Source: CAYOBW01 sp964402115 (GTDB taxonomy: Bacteria > Verrucomicrobiota > Kiritimatiellia > UBA8416 > CAYOBW01). Taken from it: a DNA stretch of 37,258 nucleotides. The notes under the pieces were generated by a model. The model did no database searches. It was not told the DNA's origin and worked only from the letters and a program-made list of their open reading frames with translations. Below are positions 12,401 through 24,400 of the stretch, one piece after another. How positions within the stretch are numbered: the first letter of the stretch is position 1; the number at the start of each line of letters is the position of its first letter. The stretch is from contig CAYOBW010000034.1 in NCBI GenBank assembly GCA_964402115.1, forward strand, positions 1-37,258. Direction: 5' to 3'. Both the position numbers and the translations under genes were made by a program.

Positions 12401-15400
12401 TGTCCGCCACGCCGGCGGCGGCCACGTGAATCAGCACGCTCTGGCCCGCGGGGACGGGGAAGCTCGGCGTCAGCGCCACGAGGACGAGCGGCGGAATCGG
12501 GTCATGGCTGACGACGAGCTCCAGCGTCCGGCTGCTCGTGAGCCGCCCGTCGCTGACCGTGAAGAGCGGGTAGAACGTGTCCACCTGCGTCGCCGTCGGG
12601 CGCCACCGCAGCACGCCGGTGGCCGGATCGAGCGTCGCCCCGGCCGGCAGGTCCCTCGCGCTGTAGATCAGCGTCGTGCCGCTGTCAGGGTCGCTGCCGG
12701 GCAGCGTGAACACGAACTCCTCGCCGACCAGCACCACGTGCCCGCCCAGGTCGTTCAGCGTCGGCGCCCGGTTGACGTTCAACACCTCGATCTCCACGGC
12801 GAGGGTCGCGCGGGCGCCGGAGGGGTCCATGGCGGCGAAGCGCAGCGTGTGCGCGCCGGCCTGGTCATAGCCCGGCGTCCAGGTGAACTGCCAGGTGACG
12901 GAGTCGAGCTTCGCGCCCGCCGGCGGCGCGCCGTCGAAGCTGCAGGTCAGCGCGTCGTTGTCGAGATCCCCGGCCGTGACGGTGAAGGCCAGCAGGACGC
13001 CCTCCTGGGCAACGAAGCCCGGCAGCTGCGCGAAGATCGGAGCCTGGTTGACCGGGGCCACGCTCAGCGTGACGTCTTCGTAGCTCGCGGCCACGCCGTC
13101 GGTCACACCCACGCGCACGGTGTAACGGCCCGCCTGGTCCATGGCCGGCTGCCAGGTCAGCCGCCCGGCGACGGGATCGAAGGCCGCGCCGTCCGGCAGC
13201 CCCGTTGCGGAGAAGATGAGCGCGTCCCCGTCGGCGTCCTGCGCGCCGAGCGTGAGCGCGAACGCCTGGCCCTCGGCCAGCGCCTGGTCACCCAGCGGGG
13301 CCAGCACGGGGGCGGCGTTGGCCGCGCGCACGAGCAGCTGGATCGTGCGGCTGTCGCCGAGCACGCGCGTGGCCACACCGTTTCCCGCGTCCGCCACCTG
13401 CAGCGTCACCGCGTGCGTGCCCGCGTCGCCGGCCGCCGGCGTCCAGCGCAGCCGCGCCAGGCCGTATACGCCGGTGGCTTCGAACACCGCCCCCGCGGGC
13501 AGCCCCACGGCGGTGTAGGTCAGCGGCTCGTCGTCGAGGTCCGCGACGCGCACCTCCACCACCAGCTCCTGGCCGATCAGCGCCACGCGGCTGCCGACCT
13601 CCGCCATGACCGGCGGGGCGTTGTCCACGAGCACCGTCAGGACGAACTGCCGCGTCGCGCCGAGCACGCCGGCGGGGTCCCCGTTGCCGGTGTCCAGAGC
13701 GGTGACGGCCACGACGTAGTTGCCGCGGTTGAGGATGCCGGGCGCGGCGCGCAGGGTGGCGGTGCCGTTGCCATGATCGGTGAGCGTGACGAACCCGGGC
13801 AGGCCGCTCGCGGTGAAGCGCAGCGGCTCGCCATCGGCATCCGTGGCCGCGCAGGCGATGTCGAGGGTGGCGCCGGCGGCCACGGTCTGGTTGGCGATGG
13901 CGTCCAGCGCGGGCGCGGCGTTGGCGTCGCGCACCTCGACGTGCAGCGTCGTTGTCGCCGTGGTGGCGGCGCCGGTGTCGTCGCCGTCATCCGTGACCGT
14001 GAACGTCAGCGCGTAGTTCCCGGCCTGCGTGTAGCCCGGCGTCCAGCGCAGCGCCTGCGTCTCGGCGTCGAACGTGCAGCCGGCGGGCAGCGCCGTGTGC
14101 GCCCAGGTCAGTGGGGCGGAGGGGCCGGACGAATCCAGCGAGCCGTCGGGCAGCAGCACGGGCGCGCTGCCGGGGTGATCGGGGTCCACGGCCGCCACGT
14201 TGAGCTGCAGCGCCTGGCCTTCGTAGACGACCCACTGCTCCGGCAGGCGCAGCTCGACCTGGCCGTTGACGTTGGCGACGCTCACGGACAGCGTCTGCGT
14301 GACCGTCGCGTGGCCGTCGCTGGCGACGAGCTGGATGGCGTAGGCGCCGGCCTGGTAGTAGAGCGGCCGCCAGATGAAGAGCCCGGCCGACGGGTGCACG
14401 TAGGCGCCGGCGGGGAGGTTGACGCCGCTGAACGTCAGCTCGTCGCCGTCCGCGTCGGCCCCGTGCAGGACCACCTGGATCTGCTGCCCCTCCTGCAGCG
14501 TGCGCGCCGGCAGCGGATCGAGCGTGGGCGCCTGGTTGGCGTTCAGGCAGAGCACCTCGAACGCGTCCCAGCTGTCGGCCAGCCCGTCGGAGACGTAGAC
14601 GCGCACGTCGGCGTAGCGCCCGGCGGAGGCGCCGTCGGGCAGCCAGCGCAGGGTGCGGCTGGCGGCGTCGAAGACCGCGCCGCCGGGGAGGTTGTCGGCC
14701 CAGTAGACCAGCGCGTCGCCATCGGCGTCGAAGCCCGCCACGGGCACGACCAGCCACTCGCCCTCGTGCACGACCTGATCGGCCACGGGCATGACCGCGG
14801 GCGGGGTGTTCGCCGCCGCGACGTCCACGGTCCAGGCCTGCCGCGCATAGCCGCCGCGGGCGTCGTAGGCGCGCAGCTCGAAGGCCGCCGTCGCCCCGCT
14901 GGCCGCCGGCGGCAGCCACGACAGCACGCCGGTGGCGGGGTCGACCGTGGCGCCCGCGGGCCCGCGCATGAGGGTGAAGGCCAGCGCCGCGCCCTCGGGA
15001 TCGGCGGCCTGCGCGCTGTAGGTGTAAGGCTGGCTCACGGCCGCGCGCGCGGCGGGCGCGGAGGTGAAGGCCGGCTGGGCATTCGCCGCGACAAAGACCA
15101 CGATGCGCGGCTGCAGGTCGAGCACAAGGTTCGCCGGATTGAGCAGGGTGATCGTGCGCGCGAGGGTGCTGGCCTGCGGCGCGAGGGTCGCCTGCGCGTC
15201 GGGCGCGAGGTCCACGTACGGGTGCCCTTCGGCCGTCACGCCGTCGGCCCCGACCACGCTGACGCCGGTTCCGGCCAGCCCCTCGAAGATCACGCGGAAC
15301 GGCGCGACCAGGACGTAGTCGTGCGGGTTCGTCAGCACGAGCTCGAACGCCACGGTGCCCGCCGCGCTGTCGCGCCGCGTGTTGCTGAAGGTCAGCGCGC

Positions 15401-18400
15401 CGGCGCCGGGGAGCTCCTCGAGCACGGTGAATGGCGTGTCGTAGGCCGCGGCCAGCGGCAGGCCGAGCTCGCTCTGCACCGTCCGGGCGACGGCGAGTTG
15501 GTACGTGTCGGCGGCGAGCGCGTCGAACCAGAGCGTGGCCGTGCGCGTCGGCGCGTCGTACGTCACGAGGCCGATCTCGATCGTCTGGTTGTTGCGCGTC
15601 CCGCGCAGCGTGTAGTGGCCCGGCCGGGTGACGGCGGCGGCGCTGTCGTCCTGCAGCATGTCGGCGTCGAACACGACCTGCAGCGCATGGAGGCCGGGGT
15701 GGAGCACCTCGTGCGGCACGGGGTCGGTGGCGGCCACGCGCGGCGGTGTGAGCGGCTGGAGGACGTCCACCTGCGTGCTCTGCGCGAGGTAGAGGCGGCC
15801 GTCCGGCCCGACGTGGAGGAAGTCGCCGCGCGTGCCGCCCGTGGCGAGGGTCGCGACCTGGTTCGCCACGAGATCGATGACCGTCAGCGCGCCGCCCGTG
15901 GCGTGCGAAACGAAGAGCAGGTTCGCCAGCGCGGTGCCGGGCTGCCCGAAGGCCAGCCCCTCGGCGGGCTCGGCGAGCTCGAACATGACGGCCGCCCGCC
16001 CGCGCGCGTCGAAGCGCACGACGTTGCCGTCCGCCGGCCAGGTGGCGCCCCAGAGGCTCCCGTCCGGGGCGAGCGCCAGCCCGTCGACGCGCGTCGAGGA
16101 GAAGGGCGTGAAGGTGCGCGTGGCGGTATCGAACAGCACGACGCCGCTCGTGGCGGAGACGTACAGGCGCCCGCCGGCGGCGTCCGCCGCGAGCCCGAGC
16201 CCGATGCCGTCGCCGTAGCGCCCGAGGAGGCCGCCCGTGGCGGGATCGAGCTCCAGCAGCGGCCCGCCGCCCGTCGTGGCCCAGAGCCGGCCGCCGGCGT
16301 CGAACGCCAGGTCGTAGACCGGCACGTCGAGCGCCGCCAGCGGCTCGCCGGCGCGGCCGCCGAGCAGGCTGAAGCGGTAAAGCGCGTTGCGGCCCGCGCC
16401 GCCGCTGATGTAGACGCTTGCGCCGTCGGGTGAGAAGGCGATGCCGAGGGGGCCGATGCCCGCGCCCGAGCCGGGTATGTTGCGCGCAAAGGCGCTCATG
16501 GTGAACGGCTCGTAGACGACGGCGAACGCGGAGGGCGCGGACGCGGCCTGCCGCGCGGGCACCTGCAGCAGGAGCTGCGTGAACAGCGGGTTCACGGACG
16601 GCTGCGGCGTCACCGGCGCGCGCTCGATCCCGGTGTCGGTCTCCGGCGCGGCGGGCGCGGCGCCGAGGTTGCGCAGCGGCTTGTACGCCGGCAGCGTCAC
16701 CCCGGCCGGCGCAGCCTCGACGTTGCCGGCGGCATCCACCGCCAGGACGACGAAGCGCGCCGACTGGCCCGCCACCCCCTCGTACAGCGCCGTGGTCAGC
16801 TGCGTGTCGCGCAGCCACGTCTCGTACGGCCCGTCGTCCACCGACACGAACACCGCGTACTGGGTCACGCCCGAGCCCGCCGCGTCGTCGGCCGCGGACC
16901 AGTTCAGCGACCACAGCCCGCCGCTCAGCGCGCCCACGGTCAGCGTCGTCGCGGGCGCCACGCCGTCGAGCAGGTTGGTGACGGTGGCGGTGTCCAGCGG
17001 CGCGGACTGGTCGTAGAAGGCGCGGGCCGAGGCGGTGAGCGCCGTGCCGGTGGGCAGGCCGTCGCGGGCCTTGAGCGTGTAGCTGACGATGCCGTGCTGC
17101 GTGAGGTCGGTGTTCGGCAGCAGCAGGCCCAGCTTGTCGTCGTTCAGGGCGAGCCCTGTCGCGGGGTCGATGGCGGTCAGCACCCACAGCGCCGTGCGCG
17201 TCAGCACATCCACGCCGGCGGTGACCTGCAGGACGAAGCCCCGCTCCGCGATGAAGTCGAACTCGCCGTTGAACGCCCCGCGGCCGGCGGGGATGTGGAC
17301 GGCGAGGTCGCCGACGCGGATGTCGCCCAGGCGGAAGGAGCGCTCGTCGAAATCGTCGTCCAGCGCCTGCAGGATGCGGACCTCGGCGACGGGCCGCGCG
17401 GCGGAGGCGGGGTTCTCGAAGACGATCGAGTAGGGCAGCGGCGTGGCGGCCGGCACGACGTTGTCCGCGCCGACGCCCTGCGGGCCGACGAGGCGCACGG
17501 CCGTGCTCAGCGCGCCGCCGTAGCCGAAGTAGTCGCGCAGGTTCACGTCCGCGACCTGCTCGCCATCCGCCGCCGTCTCGAGGTCCTTCATGCGGACGGT
17601 GACCTTGAACGCCGCGACGTGCGTCGGGTGCGAGAGGTGCAGGTCGAGCGCGGCGGTGTCGGGCAGCCCGCCGTCACCGTAGGCGTCCGGATCGTGCCCG
17701 TACCACGCGCGCATCTGCGCGAAGAAAGCCACGAGGTCCGACTCGCCCGCGCGCACGGCGTCGTCGCCCAGGAGCCCGGCGGCGATGGTGGACATCAAGC
17801 TCGCGAAGAGCGGGGTCTCGCGAATCTCCGGCGGCTCGTCCTCGGCGCGCAGCAGGCCGGCGTCGGTCAGGTAGGCGAGGTAGGCGTTGCCCCACGTGTC
17901 GGCATCCGCCACGGCGCCGCGCAGGGCCAGCGACGCGCTGTTGTCGGCGAGGATGCGCGCGCGCATCTGCGCGGCCTGGTCCAGCTGGTAGGAGACGTAC
18001 TCGTCCGTCGTCAGCGGGGTGGCCGAGGCGTGCACGTAGAACTCGAAGCTCAGCGCATCGAGATCCCACGCCATCAGGTTCTTCAGGAAGTCCGGATCCT
18101 CCTGGAGCAGGCGGCGCAGCTCGGGGTAGACGTCGGCGGTGAACGTCAGCGCGGCGTAGCCCTGGTTGATGAAGTCATAGGTGAAGCCCGGCGCCATCAG
18201 CTGGCCGTCGATGTTGACGATGGAGTCGAGCTCGGCCCACGGCACGTCGGCGAGGCCGGGCGCGCCGGAGAGGTTCGTGCGGAAGACCAGCCGCTCGCCG
18301 GGGATCAGCGACGCGTGCGGATTCGAAAGCCGCGGCAGGCCGAACTCGACATGCACGTACGGCGTGTCCACGTTCGTGAGGCTGTAGAGGCCCATCCCGT

Positions 18401-21400
18401 ACCAGCCCACTTCGCCGAGGTCGAGGGTCGAGGGGCCGCCGATGCCGACGGTCAGGTCGAGCGGCAGCGCGTCCTCGATCTGGAAGCGGTACGGCTCGGT
18501 CGCCTGCAGGCCGCTGGGGTTGAGCACCTGCACGTCGTACAAGCCGTGCGGCGCGGCGCGCAGGTCGAACGTCGCGATGATCTTCGTGGCGTTGATGACG
18601 CGGTAGTTCACCGGCTCATACTCGGCGAACTGCGGGCGCACGAGCTTGACGATGGCGGCGGGGTCGAACTTGGCGCCGCGGAGGGTCAGGGTGACGTAGC
18701 GGCTGTCGCCGCCGGTGTCGGCGTAAACCTCCGTGATGCCGAACGGCACGATGCGCGCCTTCAGCGTGGCGGACGTGCCGGCGGCGTCGCTGACCGCGCG
18801 CACGAGGATGTAGTACCAGCCGGCCTGCGTCGTCGGCACGCGCGCGGTCTGGTCGGCCCAGAGATGGCCCTCGAACGCGGCGTCGTAGTGGATGGAGTTG
18901 GGCAGCGCTTCGTAGCGGATGTACAGCTCGTTCTGGCCGCTGTCGTCGGCGCAGGCCAGCTTCACCTCCAGCGTCTCGTTGGCTGGCGCCTGCACGCGGT
19001 AGAGCAGCTCGCGGCCGGTGGCGAGCGTCAGCGCGGCCGGGACGTCGAGCAGGAGCGTCTTCACGGCGACGGTCAGGCTGTTCGCCGACGCCTGGCGGTT
19101 GTTGGCGTTGCCGGCGCCCTCGTAGATGTCGTCGAAGATGTCCGCCCGCACGATGACCCGGTAGTTGCCGGGCATGACCGTGGGCAGGGCTGCCGTCAGC
19201 GCGGCCGTGTAGCTCTCGCCCGGCAGCAGGGTCTTGAGGCGCGCGCCCTCGGTCGGCGTCGGCGGGGCGCCCTGCCCCACCCGCCCGATCAGGCGGTCGC
19301 CGAGGTCCCAGAGCGCGTCGGCGGACAGGTAGACCGCATCGTCCCAGTAGGCGGTGAGCGCTTCGGTGCTGTGATTCGACGCGGTCCAGGAGATGGTCAC
19401 GACATCGCTGGCGTACACGACGACGGACGGCAGCGTCACCTCGTCCACGACGAGGTCGGCGGGCGGCGGCTGCTCGATCAGCATGGGCACGGCGGAGGCG
19501 GTGGCGTTGTTGCCCTCCGCGTTGTTCTCGAACACCCGGCCGCGCGGATGCGTGCCGTCCGGCACGTCGGTGACCACGAACACGTAATACGGCCCCAGCA
19601 GCCCGCGCGGCACGCCATAGGCGCGGGTCGCGCCGTAGGAGCCGTCCGCCGCCAGCCCGCCGGTGTGACTCACAGCGCTGAGGTAGATGTCGCTGTTGGT
19701 GTCGAGGTACTGGTCGCGGGAGAGGTACACGTAATCCGACCAGGACGACTGCCGGTCGAGCGTGGCCCCCGCGCCGCGATTCGTGACCGTGTACGACACC
19801 TGGAAGGTGCGACCCAGCAGGACGTGGGCGTCCACGGCGACCGCCGTCACGACAAGGTCCGCGGCGGGCGACCACGTGACGGCGAGGGGCCGCGCCAGCA
19901 GCCCGTTGCCCTCGCCGCGATACTCGTTTACGCGGCCCGCGCCGCTGCCCTCCAGCCGCGCGGCGCCGTAGGTGGCCGGGTACGGCAGGGGCTCGCCGTA
20001 CGGGTTGGGCCCGACCGGCGAATCGGCGTAGATCAAGATGTAGTAGGCGCCCTGGATGTCGTCGGGCAGACGCACGGCGCAGCTTGCGTCGTACTGGCCG
20101 TTCACGTCGAGGATGCCGGTGTGCGTCACGCTGCCCAGCAGCTCGTCATACGCGTCGAGCGAGGCGTCCTGCGAGATGTACACGCGGTCCACCCACCCGC
20201 CCTCGCGCGTCGCGCGCGTGCCGCGGTTGGCGACGCTCCAGCCCACCGTGAGCGTGCCGCTCGACTCGCCCGTCGCCGGCACGGCGGCGGAGACGATCTG
20301 CAGGTCGGCCTCGCGGTAGATCACGGTCAGCACGGTGGCGGCCGTGTTATTCAGTTTTGCCGTCGTCACCGGCGTGCCTTCCCACACGCGGCCGGTCAGG
20401 GCGGCGGGCCAGCCAGGGTACTCCTGCGGCCGGACGACATCGATCTCCCCGTACCGTTCGGCGTAGGGATTGCGGTCGGTGAAGACGTGCAGGTACTTGC
20501 GCCCCTCGATCCCCGCCGGCAGGGTGAGCGTGGCGGAGGCGGTGTAGGACTCGCCGGCGCCCAGCGGCGTGGCGGCGCTGTGCGTGACCGTGGCAACGTG
20601 CAGGGCGCGGCTGAAGACGAACACCGGATCGGGCGAGAGGTACACGTAGTCGTACCAGTACTTCGTGTTGGACCAGACCGCCCCGGCGCCGACGTTCGTG
20701 ACCGTCCAGCTCACCGCCACGCCGTCGCCCGAGTAGGCCTCGGGCTGCGTCGTCACCGCTGTCACGGCGAGGTCCGGGGGCACATTCGTCACCGCGCACG
20801 GCGCGGAGCGGGTGTTGTTGTTCGTGTACGGCCCCTCCCACACGCCGACAAAGCCGATATTCCCCTCGCCGCAGAGAATCCACAGCAGGTCGGCGGACGA
20901 GAGGTTCGCTATGTCCGAGCGGCGCGCCTGCGCCAGCGGCTTGCCGAGCTTCTGCTCGGCGCGTTCGAAGATGCCGTTGACCTCCTCGAACAGGTCCGAC
21001 AGGAACGTGTCGTCCTGGATCAGGATCTTCCGCGGGTCGGCGTTGGTCTGGACGATGAAGTGCGAGCCGTACGCCGTGGGCGGCAGCGTGAAGGTGGCGT
21101 CCACGCTGTAGGCTGCGCCGGGCAGCAGGGTGCCGGTATGCGGCACGCCGAAGACCAGCCAGGCCTCCCCCTTGCCGTCGTCGAGGCTGTCGTCGGTCGA
21201 GAGGTAAACGACGTCCGCCCAGCTCTCGCGGTCCGTCTGGTTCGTGCCGTTGTTCGCAACCGTCCACGACACCGACGTCGCCGTGCCGCCCAGCGCGGAG
21301 GCGGCCGCCGTGAGCTGCGTGATCTCCAGGTCCGCCGGCGGCGTGTAGAGCACGTTCAGCCGCGTCGAGGCGATGTTGCTGCTCTCGAAGTCGTTCGGGA

Positions 21401-24400
21401 TCTTCGGGTTCAGGTTGACGTCGAACGCCTGCTCCCAGACGCCATTGTACGCGTCGGCCCAGACGACGAGGTAGTACTGGCCGGTGATGTGGGCCGGCAG
21501 CGTGACAGTGACGCTGTTCTCGTAGAACTCGCCGACCTCGAGCGCGCCGCTGTGCCCGGCCGAACCGATCTGCACGTCGGCATTCTCGCCGCCCCGCGGC
21601 CGGCGGGCATCGCTGCGCGCCAGCCAGACCGTGTCGGTCCAGCCCGCGGGATAGGTGATGCCGGCGCCGCGGTTGGTGACCGTGTAGCGCACGACCAGGG
21701 AGGTGCCGTCGAAGGCTTCGGCCGGGGCGGCGACGTTGCTGCACACGAGGTCGGGCGGGCGCACCTCCACGGCGGTGAAGTCCACGACCATCAGCCAGGC
21801 GGTGGCGTTGTTGCCCTCCTGCGGCGTTTCGTCCACGTTGCCGTTGATGTCGGCCTTGGCGATCACGTAGAAGTTGCCGCCGGCCCCGTCGGGCACGCTG
21901 TAGTGGCCGGTGGAGTGGTAGGCCTCGCCCACGCCCAGGGCGCTGCCGTTGGCCAGCGCGCCCAGCAGCCGGTCGCCGCTGTCCCAGCGGTGATCGAGCG
22001 ACAGGTACACGCCGTCCTGCCAGCGCGAGCCGCCGGTCGGCGTCGCCGCCGTGCCGAGGTTGGTCACCGTCCACTCGACGTCTATCACGCCGCCCGCGTT
22101 GACGCGCGTCGGGGCGAGCATCTGCGTGACCTGCAGGTCGGACCGCGGGTAGAGCGAGATCACCAGCGCGTCGAGCGCGGCGCGGCGGTTGTTGTCTTCG
22201 TTGGTCTCGACCACCTCGCTGCCGCTGTCGGTGCGCACGATGATCTGGTAGACGCCCTCGATGCGGGTCGGCAGGGTGAAGTGCTCGGTGCGCGTGTAGG
22301 TGTAGCCCGCCTCGAGCCCCTGGTAACGCCGGAAGCTGCCGAGCGTCAGGGCCTGGTTGAGGTCGCCGTTGCGCGCGAGCAGCACGGTGTCGGTCCAGGC
22401 GGCGGCGGTGCTTTCGGGGCCGAGGTTCGTGACGCGCCACGTGACGTCGAGGGCGTCGCCCTCCATCGCCGCGGCCGGCCCCTGCACGTCGAGCACGCGC
22501 AGGTCCACGGGCGGCGGCGGCACGTACGTGACGTACAGCGGCGCGGCGGCGCGCGTCGTGTTGTTGTCGGCGTACAGGAATTCGAACGGCCCGCCCGTGG
22601 TCACGAAGAGGTAGTACGTGCCGCCGGCGAGGTCGGTAGGCAGGGCCACGGTGACCGTGCGTTCGTAGCCTTCGCCCACCGCCAGCGCCCCGAGGTGGCC
22701 GAACGAGCCAAGCGTGCGCGCCCCGGCGCCGGCCGCGGTGGCGGCCAGCCAGACGCGGTCCGACCAGGTCGTATCGTTCGTCGCCCCGATGCCCTGGTTG
22801 AGCACCGACCAGCTGACGGCAATGGCCTCGCCCGTGCGCCCCGCCGTGTCCCCGAGGACGCCGGGCACGACCAGGTCGGCGTAGGGGATCGTCATGAGAT
22901 CCACGAGGTGGTTCGGCTCGGCGGCGTTGGCGCCCAGGTTGGTGTGCTCGTAGACGTCGTCCGCCGCGTCGGCCTGGACAAAGAGGTGGTAGCGCCCCGT
23001 GAGGTTGCCCGGCAGCGGCACGATCCGCGTCTCCGTGTAGGTCACGCCCACGGGCAGCAGGCCGTCGTGCGCGTAGCGCGCCACCTCCAGGTCGTCGCCG
23101 TTGCCCAGCACGGCGTCGGGGGAGAGCACGACGCGGTCCACCCACTGCGCCACGGGACCCGTGCCCGTGCCGACGTTCCGCACGGTCCAGCTGACGGTCA
23201 GGTCCACCGGGTCGCCGATGGCCAGCGCCGGCGCGGTGACGCCGGAGGTCTCGAGGTCGGCGTACGGCGCGAGCGTGACAGCCAGCGCGGCGGCGGCGCC
23301 AACGTTGTTGCCCTCCGCGGTGTGTTCCTCGACCTGGTCCGCGGCATCCGCCGCAACGAGCACCCGGTAGACGCCGCTCAGGCCGTTCGGCAGCCGGACG
23401 GTGAGGCTGCCCGTGAACGTGCCGCCGGCCTCCAGCGAACCGGCGCGCGCGACGTCGCCGAGCGCGACGTCATCCGCCCCCAGCACGGCATCGGTGGAGA
23501 GGTACACGCGGTCGCGCCACCCCACGAGGGTCGGCCCGCTGCCGGCGTTGCGGCCGTTCCAGCTCACCGCGATCAGCGTGCCGGAGTCCGCCGTCGCGGG
23601 CGCGACAACGCCGTCCACGACGAGGTCCGCGTGCCGCAGGCCCAGCGTCTGCGCGGCGGCGAGCTGGTTGTTCCCCTCGCCGGCGCGCTCGTAAACCTGC
23701 GCCTCGGCATCGGTCACCAGCAGCAGCGTGTAGGCGCCGTCAGCCTTGAGCGGGAGCAGGACGTGCTCCGTGCGCGTATAGGTCTGGCCCGCGCCCAGCG
23801 CGCCGCTCCGCACGAAAGCGCCCAGCAGGTCGGCGCCGGCGAGCAGGCCGTCCGCCGAAAGGTAGAGCCGGTCGGTCCACGGCGCGGCCGCCTCCGCCGC
23901 GCCGGCGTTGCGCACGGTCCAGGTGACGGCGACCAGCTGCCCGGCATTGGCGGCCAGCGGCCCGCTGACGGTCTCGGGCACGAGCTCCGGCACGTCCGCC
24001 AGCGTCACGGCGATGGAGGTGGGGCTGACGCCCTGGTTGCCCCGCTCGCCCGGCACCTCGCGCACGGCGTCCGTCAGGTCGGTCACGACGAGCACCCAGT
24101 ACGGGCCCGCGCCAAGCTCCTGCGGCAGCCGCACGTCCTGCACCTGCGCGTAGCTGGCGCCGGCGGCCAGCGCCCCCGCGTGGGCGAAGGTGCCGAGCAC
24201 GAGCGCCCCGGCCAGATTGCCGTCGGCCGAGAGGTAGACGCGGTCCATCCACGCCGTCGCCACCGTCGCGCCCGCGCCCGCATTCACGACGCGCCAGCCG
24301 ACGGAGACCAGGCCGTTGGTCAGGCCCGCGGCGGGCGCGGTGACGACGTCGAGCGCCAGGTCGGGCCCGCCGACGGTCAGGGCGAGGGCGCGCACGTTGT

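Noticed and set aside
9369..16433. Plus-strand ORF of 2,354 codons, and likewise 48-5897, 6015-8498 and 32880-36101
   Set aside because: Same register and same explanation as the 5,257-codon shadow; the minus frame beneath them encodes clear He_PIG, PPC, propeller and LamG domains.
13987..17187. Minus-strand ORF of 1,066 codons, also 20347-23145 (932), 27373-28965 (530) and 2524-3876 (450)
   Set aside because: These are in a different minus frame (out of phase with multiples of three) and give Arg/Ala/Gly-rich text without domains; the in-phase frame encodes the real protein at the same positions.
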